A DNA stretch of 64,000 nucleotides from Roseiarcus sp963774195 (GCA_963774195.1 CAVZDY010000003.1:1735069-1799068); one strand, 5' to 3'; shown: positions 34,700 to 44,183, counted from the stretch's first letter. A program made the numbers and translations. The notes: generated by a model not told the origin, from the letters alone.

Positions 34700-36085
34700 T
34701 CACGCGGCGGGACGAATGTTCAGGTTCACGTGGAAGAGGTTCGCGGGGTCGAATTTTCTCTTAAGGGCGGCGAGGCGCGGGTAGTTTTGGCCATAACTCG
34801 CTTTCAGCCGCCCCTCGCCCTCGTCGTCCATCATGAAGTTGGGATAGGTGCCCTCGAGGTTGAAGGGATGCACCGCCTGCCAATACTCACGCGCCCAGCG
34901 TTTGAGCGCAGGCGCCTTCGCCGGGTCCGGATCGATCGCGGCGATCACCATTGACCACGTCGCGTCACGGCACCCCCAGGCCGTCGCATCCGGCGCGCGG
35001 CGATGGACCGCCCCGTCGATCGGATAGAGATGCATGAGGGAGAGCGGGCTCGGCAGTTTCGCCGCTTCGGCGATGTGGGCGTCGATCGCCGCGTCCGGCA
35101 GGGTCTTAACGAAGTCGCCCTTCCAATACCATTGCAGCCCTTTCGGGAGCAGCCCGTCGAACAGCGACTGCAGCGCCGGATAGGGCATCGGACCGATCCA
35201 ATCGAGGATCGGCGGCGGCAGCGCCCCTCGCAGCGCGCTCACCGCCCGCTCACCTTCCGCGCCAGTGCCGTTGTAGGCGACCAGAAGCAAGCAGACGGTC
35301 TTTCCCCAATGCTCCCTAGGGAACGGCTCACTCGCCGGAATTCCCTGCAAACCCAGAAAAACGCCGAAATCGTCCGGCGGCCCGCTGGCCTGAAACTCGC
35401 GGTACCAGCGCATGATTGTCGCCGCGTCCTTCAACTCCCAGACGATCGGACCCGCGATCATCATGCTGGCGGGATGCGCCCGGTAGAGGAAGCTCGTGAC
35501 GACGCCGAAGTTGCCGCCGCCGCCGCGCAGCGCCCAGAGGAGATCGGCGTTCTCGGTCTCGCTCGCGGTGACGAAGCGGCCGTCGGCAAGCACCACATCG
35601 GCCTCGATGAGATTGTCGATCGTCAGGCCATATTGCCGGGTGAGATAGCCGTGACCGCCGGAGAGCGTCAGTCCGGCGGCGCCCGTCGTCGATACGATGC
35701 CGAACGGCGTCGCCAAGCCGAAAGCATGGCCGGCGTGGTCGATTTCGCCCGTCACGCATCCCGGACCGGCGCGCAGGGTGCGCTGAGCGGGATCGACGCG
35801 CACGCCCTTCATCATCGAGAGGTCGATTACGAGACCGTCGTCGACACTGCCGAGACCAGGCCCATTGTGGCCGCCGCCGCGGATCGCGACCGGCAGTCTG
35901 TTGTCGCGACCGAAATTCACCGCCGCAATCACGTCCGCGACGTCGGCGCAGCGGGCGATCAGCAGCGGCCGCTTCTCGATCATGCCGTTGTAGAGCTTGC
36001 GCGCCTCGTCGTAGCCGGGATCCTCCCGCCCGATCAGCGAACCGCGAAGAGACTGCGCGAACTTGACGATGGCGTCGTTGTTCAT
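34700..36085 (-). CDS. BBE-type FAD-linked oxidoreductase
   Basis: A 461-residue flavoprotein of the berberine bridge enzyme-like family. The FAD domain has AIRGGGHNGPGLG, containing the His that usually carries covalent FAD, and GGHGYLTRQYGL. The C-terminal BBE segment SYGQNYPRLAALKRKFDP (about residues 432-449) is complete. A second covalent link through Cys is possible at PGCVTGEI. Typical substrates are sugars or secondary metabolites oxidised with oxygen. No signal peptide is evident. The ATG at 36085 is followed at once by NNDAIVKFAQSL. Confidence 0.9.
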   Translation of the reverse strand: MNNDAIVKFAQSLRGSLIGREDPGYDEARKLYNGMIEKRPLLIARCADVADVIAAVNFGRDNRLPVAIRGGGHNGPGLGSVDDGLVIDLSMMKGVRVDPAQRTLRAGPGCVTGEIDHAGHAFGLATPFGIVSTTGAAGLTLSGGHGYLTRQYGLTIDNLIEADVVLADGRFVTASETENADLLWALRGGGGNFGVVTSFLYRAHPASMMIAGPIVWELKDAATIMRWYREFQASGPPDDFGVFLGLQGIPASEPFPREHWGKTVCLLLVAYNGTGAEGERAVSALRGALPPPILDWIGPMPYPALQSLFDGLLPKGLQWYWKGDFVKTLPDAAIDAHIAEAAKLPSPLSLMHLYPIDGAVHRRAPDATAWGCRDATWSMVIAAIDPDPAKAPALKRWAREYWQAVHPFNLEGTYPNFMMDDEGEGRLKASYGQNYPRLAALKRKFDPANLFHVNLNIRPAA

Positions 36086-36377
36086 GGCGTCCTCCCGTGT
36101 CGGCGCAGACCGCGGAGGCATGGTCACCAGTGGGCCGACGTCGCCAATGGCCAGGGACCGGCGCGTTCTCAAAAGAGGAATTAACGACGCGCCGCCTACC
36201 CCGCCGCGAGCCGAGGCGCTTCGCCCTCCGGTCAAAGAATTGCAAAGCGCTGGAAAAAGGCGCGCGGCGCGCAACCGCGAAAAGCCGCGTCTATTGCTTC
36301 AAACTTAGCGTAAGGCGAACCGAGCGTCGAATCGGCCGGCCCTACACCCCAGTGTCATTGCAAGCCGCTGCGGCCAA

Positions 36378-36409
36378 TAAAAAAATCCCGCGGGCGGAGA
36401 CCGCGGGAT
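36378..36409 (-). terminator. Rho-independent terminator of ctrA
   Basis: Read on the minus strand, ATCCCGCGG and CCGCGGGAT form a nine-pair stem around a short TCTCCGC loop, followed by seven T residues (36378-36384). It lies 32 bases after the ctrA stop. The neighbouring 36086-36377 stretch otherwise holds only the start region of the FAD-oxidoreductase gene. Confidence 0.85.
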
Positions 36410-36440
36410 CGAAGAAGCCTGGGGACGCGGAGAGAATGCT

Positions 36441-37142
36441 TTAGGCGGTGATCCGCTCGTCGGCGGCCGTCGGTTCGCGCAGCACGTAGCCGCGGCCCCA
36501 CACGGTCTCGATGTAGTTGCGGCCGTTGGAGGCCGTCGCCAGCTTCTTGCGCAGCTTGCAGATGAATACGTCGATGATCTTGAGTTCGGGCTCGTCCATG
36601 CCGCCGTAGAGATGGTTGAGGAACATCTCCTTCGTCAGGGTGGTGCCCTTACGCAACGAGAGCAACTCGAGCATCTGATATTCCTTGCCCGTCAGATGCA
36701 CCCGCGCGCCGTCCACTTCGACCGTCTTCTGGTCCAGATTGACGACGAGATCGCCGGTGATGATCACCGACTGGGCGTGGCCCTTCGAGCGGCGCACTAT
36801 GGCGTGGATGCGCGCCACCAGCTCGTCCTTGTGGAAGGGCTTGGTGAGATAGTCGTCGGCGCCGTGGCCGAGACCCTTCACCTTGTCTTCGATGCCGGCC
36901 ATGCCGGAGAGAATGAGAATCGGCGTCTTGATCTTGGTGACGCGCAGCGCTCGCAGAACCTCGTAGCCGGACATATCAGGCAGGTTCAGATCGAGCAGAA
37001 TGATGTCGTAGTCGTAGAGTTTACCGAGATCGATCCCCTCTTCCCCGAGATCGGTCACATATACGTTGAAATTTTCCGACTTGAGCATCAGTTCGATGCT
37101 TTGCGCTGTCGCGCTGTCGTCCTCGATCAAGAGTATCCGCAT
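36441..37142 (-). CDS. ctrA: Cell-cycle response regulator CtrA
   Basis: CtrA is the master cell-cycle and flagellar regulator of alphaproteobacteria. It binds TTAA-type sites at many promoters and at the replication origin. The 233-residue protein is close to the family norm throughout: receiver with IEDD, phosphorylated Asp51 in LLDLNLPDMSGYEVLR, and KPFHKDEL; then the OmpR-type DNA-binding domain with LTGKEYQMLELLSL, LYGGMDEPELKIIDVFICKLRKK and VWGRGYVLR. Its C-terminus ends in two small hydrophobic-type residues (ITA), as needed for ClpXP recognition in other species. A strong terminator follows. Upstream is a 500-base control region. Confidence 0.99.
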   Translation of the reverse strand: MRILLIEDDSATAQSIELMLKSENFNVYVTDLGEEGIDLGKLYDYDIILLDLNLPDMSGYEVLRALRVTKIKTPILILSGMAGIEDKVKGLGHGADDYLTKPFHKDELVARIHAIVRRSKGHAQSVIITGDLVVNLDQKTVEVDGARVHLTGKEYQMLELLSLRKGTTLTKEMFLNHLYGGMDEPELKIIDVFICKLRKKLATASNGRNYIETVWGRGYVLREPTAADERITA

Positions 37143-37669
37143 GTTAAATCCCCAGACTAGCCCCTAGGCACGCGACCGCGGTAACCCCCGCCGCACTCGC
37201 GCAGCCCACAGGCCAGCGCGCGACCGGAAAACAAGCCCGGCCAATTCGACACGCAGAGTGACGACGATTGGTTAACAAATTCTGATTCACCGACGCAACC
37301 CCTTCGCTCAAATTTTTCATAAAGAGCGGAAGCGATTGATTCGCCTTTACAATCTCATGCGGCACAAACTCATGTGTTACTTCAACAAACACCCGCAACA
37401 AACTCAATTAACTCAACGATCGCAAGCCCGAGATCTTGGTGATCTCCTGCTAACCATTGTTAATGACGCGGGTAAATGAACCGCTAACGCCGACCACCTT
37501 TTCGTAACTTTTCCTCGCCAATCGATGATGAACCGGCCGATTTCGGAGAAAGACGCGAGCTTCGTAAGAAACAAGCAACCTTCCTGCGCCATCCTCGCCC
37601 CGTCTCGTGGCGACCTGAAGCGGGCGGCGCCTTCCGCCGACCAATTCGAATTGTATGGAGTGCGTAGGA
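37143..37669. promoter_or_regulatory. Shared ctrA / fliJ control region
   Basis: This 527-base gene-free and relatively AT-rich stretch separates the divergent ctrA and fliJ genes. It contains two GANTC sites (GATTC at 37284-37288 and 37338-37342), the target of the cell-cycle methylase CcrM. It also has CtrA-like half sites, for example TAACCATTGTTAA at 37451-37463 and GGTTAAC near 37270. In Caulobacter, ctrA transcription responds both to GANTC methylation and to CtrA itself, so the same logic is plausible here; the exact promoters cannot be placed. Confidence 0.6.
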
Positions 37670-38038
37670 ATGAAATCCCGAGACACGCTCATTCGGCTCA
37701 AGCGGTTCCAAGCCGAGGAGAAGCGCCGGCGCGTCCGCCAGATCGAAATGATGGTGGCCGAATTCACCCGCATGGCGACCGACCTCGAACGCGAAATCGT
37801 CAACGAAGAAAAGCGGGCCGGCATCACCGACCCCACTCATTTCGCCTATCCGACCTACGCCCGCGCCGCGATCGGCCGCCGCGACAACCTCAAGCGTTCG
37901 ATCGAGGAACTGACGGCGCAGATCGAAGAGGCGAAGGCCGCGCAGGAAGAGGCCCTGGCGGAACTCCTGAAGTACGAGTCGCTCGAAGGTCGTGAGAAGG
38001 CGAACGAGCGGGTCCCCGAGACGGCCGCCAGGCTGTGA
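37670..38038 (+). CDS. fliJ: FliJ-like flagellar export chaperone
   Basis: A 122-residue, highly charged, almost entirely helical protein (coiled coils at about 8-50 and 75-115), beginning MKSRDTLIRLKRFQAEEKRRRV. This is the form of FliJ found next to ctrA in Rhizobiales; FliJ couples the export ATPase FliI to the flagellar export gate. The ATG at 37670 follows TAGGAA. No other flagellar gene is in the window, so the assignment relies on sequence form and the ctrA neighbourhood. Confidence 0.8.
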   Translation: MKSRDTLIRLKRFQAEEKRRRVRQIEMMVAEFTRMATDLEREIVNEEKRAGITDPTHFAYPTYARAAIGRRDNLKRSIEELTAQIEEAKAAQEEALAELLKYESLEGREKANERVPETAARL

Positions 38039-38135
38039 CGGCTCCGCCTGCGACATAGCGCCCCACCTCCATTGCGAGCCTGCCGTCGATGCAGTAATCG
38101 TTAGGCCGATAACGCTTAAGGGGGAGCGAGGCGCG

Positions 38136-38423
38136 ATGACGAACAACCACGGCGCGACGGCGGTCAATGATCCAATGGACATGGCCGCGCACGAAGCGGC
38201 CTACGCCGGATTCATCTCGCTCACCGAAATCGTTGTCGCCCACCTGTTGTGCATCCTCCTGCTGCTGGTTCTCTGGACGCTGGAGGGGCACGGCTTCGTT
38301 GCCCTCATCGGGCTCATCCTGACGATGCTGTCGGCAGCAGTCGGCGGCCTGACCGGCGCCGGCTGGCGCACGGTCGCGCCGGTCTTCGTGCTGCTCGGCC
38401 TGGCCTGCATCGTTCTCAAGTAA
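38136..38423 (+). CDS. aa3-type cytochrome c oxidase subunit IV-like protein
   Basis: A 95-residue protein with a short soluble N-terminus (residues 1-28, with DMAAHEAAYAGFI) and membrane helices at about 30-52, 53-72 and 78-95. The start matches the bacterial aa3 oxidase subunit IV domain (DMxxHxxTYxGFI). Curiously it is not beside oxidase genes but directly ahead of the transhydrogenase operon, an arrangement often seen in alphaproteobacteria. The ATG at 38136 sits behind GGGGGAGCGAGG. Confidence 0.82.
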   Translation: MTNNHGATAVNDPMDMAAHEAAYAGFISLTEIVVAHLLCILLLLVLWTLEGHGFVALIGLILTMLSAAVGGLTGAGWRTVAPVFVLLGLACIVLK

Positions 38424-38469
38424 ATTCGACGGGCTTTGCTTGCCGAGCGAAGCCCCGGGGGACCGTATC

Positions 38470-39603
38470 ATGCTGATTGGGGTCGTCGCGGAATCCGATC
38501 CGCATGAGACGCGCGTTGCCGCGAGCGTCGAGACGGTCAAGAAGTTCATCGCCCTCGGCGCCGACGTCGTCGTCGAGCGGGGAGCCGGCAAAGGCGCCGG
38601 CGTGCCTGACGGCGAATACACTGAGGCCGGCGCACGTCTCGTCTCCGCCGCCGAGGCGCTCGGCGCCGACATCGTCCTGAAGGTTCGCCGCCCCAGCGGC
38701 GCCGAGATCGGCCAGCTCAAGCGCGGCGCGCTCGTCTTCGCCTCGATGGATCCGTACGGCAACGAGGACGCTATCGACGCGCTGGCGAAATCCGGCGCCG
38801 CCGCCTTCGCAATGGAGCTGATGCCGCGCATCACCCGCGCGCAGTCGATGGACGTGCTCTCCAGCCAAGCCAATCTCGCCGGCTATCGGGCGGTGATCGA
38901 CGCAGCCGCCGAATACGGCCGCGCTGCGCCGATGATGATGACGCCCGCGGGCACGGTTCCCGCCGCCAGGGCCTTCATCATGGGCGTCGGCGTCGCCGGC
39001 CTGCAGGCGATCGCCACCGCGCGCCGCCTCGGCGCGATCGTCACGGCCACCGACGTGCGCCCCGCCACCAAGGAGCAGGTCGAATCGCTCGGCGCCAAAT
39101 TCGTCGCCGTCGAGGACGAGGAGTTCAAACAGGCGGAGACCGCGGGCGGCTACGCCAAGGAGATGTCGGACGCCTACAAGGCCAAGCAGGCGGCGCTGAT
39201 CGCCTCGCACATCGCCAAGCAGGACATCGTCGTCACGACCGCGCTGATTCCCGGTCGCCCTGCCCCGCGCCTCGTCACCGAGGCGATGGTCAAGTCGATG
39301 CGTCCTGGCTCGGTGATCGTCGATCTGGCGGTCGAGCGCGGCGGCAATTGCGAGCTGGCGCGCGCTGGCGAGGTCGTCGTCACCGACAATGGCGTGCGCA
39401 TCGTCGGCACGTCGAACGTGACGCGCCTGGGGGCGACCGCCTCTGCGCTTTACGCGCGCAATCTCTACGCCTTCATCGAGACGCTGATCGACAAATCCGC
39501 CAAGGCGATCGCCGTCAACTGGGACGACGAGCTCGTCAAGGCGACCTGCCTGACCCGTGACGGCGCGATCATCAATCCCAACTTTCAGCCCAAGACGGCC
39601 TGA
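38470..39603 (+). CDS. pntAA: NAD(P) transhydrogenase alpha subunit, part 1
   Basis: This is the soluble NAD(H)-binding domain I of the proton-translocating transhydrogenase, which makes NADPH from NADH at the cost of the proton gradient. The 377-residue protein has the alanine-dehydrogenase-like fold: RVAASVETVKKF, the nucleotide-binding MGVGVAGLQAIATARRLGA, and SVIVDLAVERGGN. In this organism the alpha subunit is split, so this gene ends after domain I. It is followed 11 bases later by pntAB. An earlier in-frame start (38440) is less likely than ATG 38470. Confidence 0.96.
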   Translation: MLIGVVAESDPHETRVAASVETVKKFIALGADVVVERGAGKGAGVPDGEYTEAGARLVSAAEALGADIVLKVRRPSGAEIGQLKRGALVFASMDPYGNEDAIDALAKSGAAAFAMELMPRITRAQSMDVLSSQANLAGYRAVIDAAAEYGRAAPMMMTPAGTVPAARAFIMGVGVAGLQAIATARRLGAIVTATDVRPATKEQVESLGAKFVAVEDEEFKQAETAGGYAKEMSDAYKAKQAALIASHIAKQDIVVTTALIPGRPAPRLVTEAMVKSMRPGSVIVDLAVERGGNCELARAGEVVVTDNGVRIVGTSNVTRLGATASALYARNLYAFIETLIDKSAKAIAVNWDDELVKATCLTRDGAIINPNFQPKTA

Positions 39604-39614
39604 CGAGAAAACCG

Positions 39615-40037
39615 ATGGACAACCTTGACGCCACCGTCGCCAAACTGAAGGCCGCCGCGGACGCCGCCGAAGAGGCCGCTCGCGCCGCGCAGAACTACGC
39701 CGACCAGCTCGGCGCCGCCGGCCACGCCGCCACGGGCGGGGCGATCGATCCATTCGTCTTCCGGTTGGCGATCTTCGCGCTCGCCGTCTTCGTCGGCTAT
39801 TACGTCGTCTGGTCGGTGACGCCGGCGCTGCACACGCCGCTGATGTCGGTCACCAACGCGATCTCCTCGGTCATCGTCGTCGGCGCGCTGCTGTCGGTCG
39901 GCGTCGCCGCGGTCGACAGCGGCTCGATCGTCGCGCGGATCGTCGGCTTCGTCGCGCTGATCCTCGCCTCCGTGAACATCTTCGGCGGATTTCTCGTCAC
40001 CGAGCGCATGCTCGCGATGTACAAGAAGAAGGGCTGA
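39615..40037 (+). CDS. pntAB: NAD(P) transhydrogenase alpha subunit, part 2
   Basis: A 140-residue membrane protein supplying the alpha-subunit part of membrane domain II. A charged helical N-terminus (about 1-35) is followed by FVFRLAIFALAVFVGYYVVW and two or three more helices, ending LAMYKKKG. Together with PntB it forms the proton channel. It lies six bases before pntB and belongs to the pntAA-pntAB-pntB operon. Confidence 0.95.
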   Translation: MDNLDATVAKLKAAADAAEEAARAAQNYADQLGAAGHAATGGAIDPFVFRLAIFALAVFVGYYVVWSVTPALHTPLMSVTNAISSVIVVGALLSVGVAAVDSGSIVARIVGFVALILASVNIFGGFLVTERMLAMYKKKG

Positions 40038-40043
40038 CGTCCA

Positions 40044-41447
40044 GTGAACGCCAATCTCGCCGCCCTCCTCTATCTCGTCGCCGGCATTCTCTTCATCCTC
40101 GCCCTGCGCGGCCTCTCCTCGCCTGCGAGCTCTCGGCAGGGAAATCGCTTCGGCATGATCGGCATGGCGATCGCCGTGCTGACGACCCTCGCGTTGCGGC
40201 CGCCGGCGAGCCCCGCCGCCTGGGCGCTCGTGATCCTCGGCTTTGCGATCGGCGGCGGCATCGGCGCCTGGCGCGCCCGCACCGTGCAGATGACGGCGAT
40301 GCCGCAACTGGTGGCGATGTTCCATTCGCTGGTCGGCCTCGCCGCGGTGATGGTCGCCGCGGGCGCGCTCTATGAGCCGCAGGCCTTCGGCATTGCCGAG
40401 GGCGCGCGCATCCATCCGGCGAGCACGATCGAGATGTCGCTGGGCCTCGCCATCGGCGCGATGACCTTCACCGGCTCGATCATCGCCTTCCTGAAGCTCG
40501 ACGGACGGATGTCCGGCGCGCCGATCCTGCTGCCGCAGCGCCACGCGATCAACATCGCGCTCGGCGTCGCGCTCATCGTCCTCATCGCGTTGTTCTTCAC
40601 GGCGCAGTCGGCGGTGCTGTTCTGGCTCGTCGCGCTCGCCGCGCTGGCGCTCGGCGTGCTGCTCATCATCCCGATCGGCGGCGCCGACATGCCGGTCGTG
40701 ATCTCGATGCTCAACTCTTATTCCGGATGGGCGGCCGCGGGCATCGGCTTCACGCTCGGCAATCTCGCGCTCATCATCACCGGCGCGCTCGTCGGATCGT
40801 CGGGCGCGATCCTCTCCTACATCATGTGCAAGGGGATGAACCGGTCGTTCTTCTCGGTCATCCTCGGCGGCTTCGGCGGCGAGACGGCCGGCGGCGCCTC
40901 CGGCGCGAAGGAGACGCGTCCGGTCAAGCAGGGGTCGGCGGACGACGCCGCCTTCATGATGAAGAACGCCTCGAAGGTCATCGTCGTGCCCGGCTACGGC
41001 ATGGCGGTCGCGCAGGCGCAGCACAGCCTGCGCGAGATGGCCGACATCCTCAAGAAAGAGGGCGTCGAGGTGAAATATGCGATCCACCCCGTCGCCGGCC
41101 GCATGCCCGGGCACATGAACGTCCTGCTCGCCGAGGCGAACGTTCCCTACGACGAGGTGTTCGAACTCGAGGACATCAACAACGAATTCGCCCAGGCGGA
41201 CGTCGCCTATGTGATCGGCGCCAACGACGTCACCAACCCCTCCGCCAAGACCGATCCGAAATCGCCGATCTACGGCATGCCGGTGCTGGACGTCGAGAAG
41301 GCGAAGACGGTGCTGTTCGTCAAGCGCGGCATGGGCTCCGGCTACGCCGGCGTCGACAACGAACTCTTCTTCCGCGACAACACGATGATGCTGTTCGGCG
41401 ACGCCAAGAAGATGACCGACGCGATCGTCAAGGCGCTCGCCCACTGA
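40044..41447 (+). CDS. pntB: NAD(P) transhydrogenase beta subunit
   Basis: The 467-residue beta subunit: about nine membrane helices in the first 270 residues (domain II) and then the NADP(H)-binding domain III. Domain III contains the characteristic VPGYGMAVAQAQH (about residues 316-328), HPVAGRMPGHMNVLLAEA, and GANDVTNPSAKTD with RGMGSGYAG near the end. Translation starts at a GTG. This completes the operon. Confidence 0.97.
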   Translation: MNANLAALLYLVAGILFILALRGLSSPASSRQGNRFGMIGMAIAVLTTLALRPPASPAAWALVILGFAIGGGIGAWRARTVQMTAMPQLVAMFHSLVGLAAVMVAAGALYEPQAFGIAEGARIHPASTIEMSLGLAIGAMTFTGSIIAFLKLDGRMSGAPILLPQRHAINIALGVALIVLIALFFTAQSAVLFWLVALAALALGVLLIIPIGGADMPVVISMLNSYSGWAAAGIGFTLGNLALIITGALVGSSGAILSYIMCKGMNRSFFSVILGGFGGETAGGASGAKETRPVKQGSADDAAFMMKNASKVIVVPGYGMAVAQAQHSLREMADILKKEGVEVKYAIHPVAGRMPGHMNVLLAEANVPYDEVFELEDINNEFAQADVAYVIGANDVTNPSAKTDPKSPIYGMPVLDVEKAKTVLFVKRGMGSGYAGVDNELFFRDNTMMLFGDAKKMTDAIVKALAH

Positions 41448-41528
41448 GGGGCGCGCACGTCGGCGCTGGCTTTTAACTCGCCGGTCAATCACGACCGGCG
41501 CCTTGGCCTATGAGCGGATGGCCTGACA

Positions 41529-42438
41529 TTGACTGGCAATCCTCAAGCCGACATCGAAACGCTCGGTCTCTTTGAGGCGCGGCACACCGAATTCCTGCAA
41601 ACGATCGCGGACGTGCGCCCGCAGTTGCATCGTTACTGCGCCCGCATGACCGGCTCGGTTCTCGACGGTGAAGACGTCATGCAGGAGGCGCTGTTCGACG
41701 CCTTCAGCAAACTGGCCACATTTGACGACAGCCGGCCACTCAGCCCGTGGCTATTTCGGATCGCGCACAATCACTGCATCGATTTTCTGCGCCGACGCAA
41801 GGTTCGGAAAAAGGCCGAGGCGGCCGCGGTCGAACCCGACTTGGTTCAGCCGGTCGAGCCCGCGGGCCGCGCCCTCGATCGGGCCATCGAGCGTTTGGTG
41901 AGCAATCTTCCCCCGAAAGAGCGCGCCTGCGTATTGCTGAAGGACGTGTTCGACTATTCGCTCGAAGAGATTGCTCAACTCGTCAACTCCACGGTCGGTG
42001 GCGTAAAAGCCGCCCTCAATCGCGGTCGAGGCAAACTGGCGACGCTGCCGGGCGCGCCGCCAGCCCAGCCGACGGCCAACCCGGAAGTCGAGGAATTGCT
42101 TCGCCTCTACGTCGATCGGTTCAATCGGCGCGATTGGGACGGGGTGCGTGAGCTTGCCAGCGCCGATGCGCGCCTGCGCGTTGCCGACTGCTTCGCGGGA
42201 CGGCTCGCAGAACTCGCCCTACTTCGTCGAATACGAGCGGCCGATTATTCCCTGGCGAATGGCCGTTGGGACAATCGACGGCGAGACCGTCATCATGATT
42301 ATGCGTGACGATGTCGAGGACGCGACCCCGTTCTCGGTCATCCGCCTCGACGTGGTGGATGGCCGCATCGTACGCATCGCCGACTACATAAAATGTCCCT
42401 GGGTCCTCCAGGCCGCAGCCTCCATCGCCGTCATGTGA
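41529..42438 (+). pseudogene. ECF sigma factor with SnoaL-like tail, frameshifted
   Basis: From a TTG at 41529 the protein has sigma region 2 (DGEDVMQEALFDAFSKL, PWLFRIAHNHCIDFLRRRK) and region 4 (LPPKERACVLLKDVFDYSLEEIA, GGVKAALNRGRGKL). It then has the start of the SnoaL-like C-terminal domain of the SigJ-type group (LLRLYVDRFNRRDWDGV). Near 42205-42215 the frame changes by one base; the rest of the domain (SPYFVEYERPIIPWRMAVG to DYIKCPWVLQAA) continues in another frame to 42438. Because regions 2 and 4 are intact, a shortened protein of about 259 residues could still be made. Either a mutation or a sequencing error. Confidence 0.85.
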
Positions 42439-42837
42439 GCGTACCCCTGCCGTCATCGCGAGCGGGGGGCGCCTCAGGCGGCCCATCGCCGCCGAGTGTA
42501 GCCGGCGGAGTGAGTGCAGCGAGCTTGCCGTCATACGCGGGCTTGACCCGCGTATCCAGGACGGGACGGAGGAAGGCTAATCGCAGATGTCGCCACCTGG
42601 GCGCCCGGATCAAGTCGGGGCGTGACGGCGACAGACCGATGTGTGCACGCCATAGCGCTGTCGCGGGGGTGACAGAGCGCCGCGCCAGAAAAGCAGACGG
42701 CTCCAAAGGCGCCAGCGTCGTAGACATTCGCCTTCGCGTATCTCGCCGCGCTCGGGAAACGTATTGGGAGCGCAACCATCTCCACAGGCTCGGCGCCTGA
42801 TCGAGATGGCATCATGAGCAAATGCGAGGCTCCAATC
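42439..42837. other. Repeat-derived intergenic stretch
   Basis: No gene is supported here. The stretch contains pieces resembling the dispersed repeats: GCCGTCATCGCGAGCGGGG at about 42449, GCCGTCATACGCGGGCTTGA with CCGCGTATCC around 42526-42560, and GGCGCCCGGATCAAGTCGGG near 42599. These look like degenerate copies of families B and C. Confidence 0.5.
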
Positions 42838-43260
42838 ATGACTCTGAAAACCTATTCGGGCAGCTGCCACTGCGGCGCAATTCGCTTCGAAGCTGACGTC
42901 GATCTCGCCGGGGGGACGATAAAGTGCAACTGTTCAAGCTGCACGAAGGCCCGGTCCTGGCTTGTGGTCGCGCCGGCCGGTCGCTTTCGTTTGGTGGCCG
43001 GAGAGGACACTCAGGCTGACTATCAATGGACGCCGCCCGGTCGCGATGGGCCGACGATTCAATTTCACTTCTGCAAAACATGCGGCATCCGCACGCCCGG
43101 GCGCGGAGACATGGAAGCCATGGGCGGCGTTTTCTACGCGGTCCAAGTTCCACTGCTCGACAACGTCGATCCGGAGGAACTGGCGGCGGCGCCGATCCAA
43201 TATGTCGACGGACGCCACGATCATTTCGATCGGACTCCCGTCGACACTCGTTTTCTTTAA
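42838..43260 (+). CDS. GFA family (glutathione-dependent formaldehyde-activating-like) zinc protein
   Basis: A 140-residue protein of the GFA/CENP-V zinc-fold family. All zinc-binding cysteines are visible in SCHCGAIRFE, KCNCSSC and FCKTCGIRTPGRG. The family is named after an enzyme thought to help glutathione react with formaldehyde, but most members have unknown substrates. The ATG at 42838 gives the normal family start; an in-frame ATG eight codons earlier is also possible. No partner gene is adjacent. Confidence 0.92.
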   Translation: MTLKTYSGSCHCGAIRFEADVDLAGGTIKCNCSSCTKARSWLVVAPAGRFRLVAGEDTQADYQWTPPGRDGPTIQFHFCKTCGIRTPGRGDMEAMGGVFYAVQVPLLDNVDPEELAAAPIQYVDGRHDHFDRTPVDTRFL

Positions 43261-43331
43261 ATCGACCGAGCGGGAGCTTCGGCGGTCACCATTTCTGGGG
43301 CGCCTCAGGCGCCCCTTCCGATGGGCCCGCC

Positions 43332-44183
43332 TCAGCCCATCCTCTGCAGGCCGGCCCGCGCGATGGCGTTGCTCGGGCTCACTGTCATGGCGCGCTGGTA
43401 GGATTCGATCGCCTTCGGCTTGTTGCCCTGCTTCTCATAGGCGAGGCCGAGGCCGTTCCAGCCGTCGACGCTGTTGGGATCGACGTTGAGGGCGGCGTTG
43501 AAATCGTCGACCGCGGCATTGTACTTGCCGACCGCAATGTAGCTCTCGCCGCGCGCCTGATAGGGCGCGCCGGCGAACGGATCGCGGTCGATCGCGTTGT
43601 TGAAATCGGTGATCGCCTGCTGGTGATTGCCCTGGCGCTGGTAGATCAGCCCGCGCGCGTGATAGGCCTGCGCGCCTTCGGGATTGAGCCGGATCGCCGT
43701 ATCGAGATCGGCGAGCGCGTCGGTGAGATGGTTGTGGGCGCGAAGCAGATTGCCGCGCCCCAGATAAGCCGAGGCGTCGTTCGGATTGGCGGAGATGGCG
43801 GCGCTGAAGTCGGCGAGCGCCGGCCCGTCCTTCTGCATCTGGCGGTAGGCGAGCGCCCGGTCGGTGTAGGCGGCGGCGAATTTGGGATCGATCTGGATCG
43901 CCTTGGTGAAATCGTCGACCGCGTTCTGGAACTGCCCGATCTTGGCGTAAGCGATGCCGCGCGTGTTGTAGGCGACAGAATCGTTCGGATTGCGCTGAAT
44001 GACGTCGGACAGCGAGGCGATGTTGCCGGAATCGGCCTGCGACGAAGCCGTCGTATCCAGTTCGGCCACACGGCCGGACTGAGGAGACATCGAACCGAGG
44101 GTCTCGCTGCACGCCGTGAGCGCCAGCGCCGCGACAGCCGCGAACGCCACCCGTCCCACCGCCCCACGGGAGCGCGCCGTCAT
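43332..44183 (-). CDS. TPR-repeat lipoprotein
   Basis: A protein of about 283 residues with a lipoprotein signal (VAALALTAC; Cys about residue 24) and six to seven tetratricopeptide repeats, seen as repeated AY-x3-G-x-A or AY-x2-RG units from about residue 70 to the end. It should be anchored in the envelope and act as a protein-interaction scaffold. The start is most likely the ATG at 44183, spaced well from GGAG; ATG 44189 and TTG 44198 are alternatives. It faces no operon partner; the rpsU gene lies upstream on the same strand. Confidence 0.88.
   Translation of the reverse strand: MTARSRGAVGRVAFAAVAALALTACSETLGSMSPQSGRVAELDTTASSQADSGNIASLSDVIQRNPNDSVAYNTRGIAYAKIGQFQNAVDDFTKAIQIDPKFAAAYTDRALAYRQMQKDGPALADFSAAISANPNDASAYLGRGNLLRAHNHLTDALADLDTAIRLNPEGAQAYHARGLIYQRQGNHQQAITDFNNAIDRDPFAGAPYQARGESYIAVGKYNAAVDDFNAALNVDPNSVDGWNGLGLAYEKQGNKPKAIESYQRAMTVSPSNAIARAGLQRMG

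Noticed and set aside
39585..41492. 635-codon minus-strand frame across the transhydrogenase genes
   Set aside because: Shadow of pntAB and pntB; extreme His/Arg/Asp content and no family signature.
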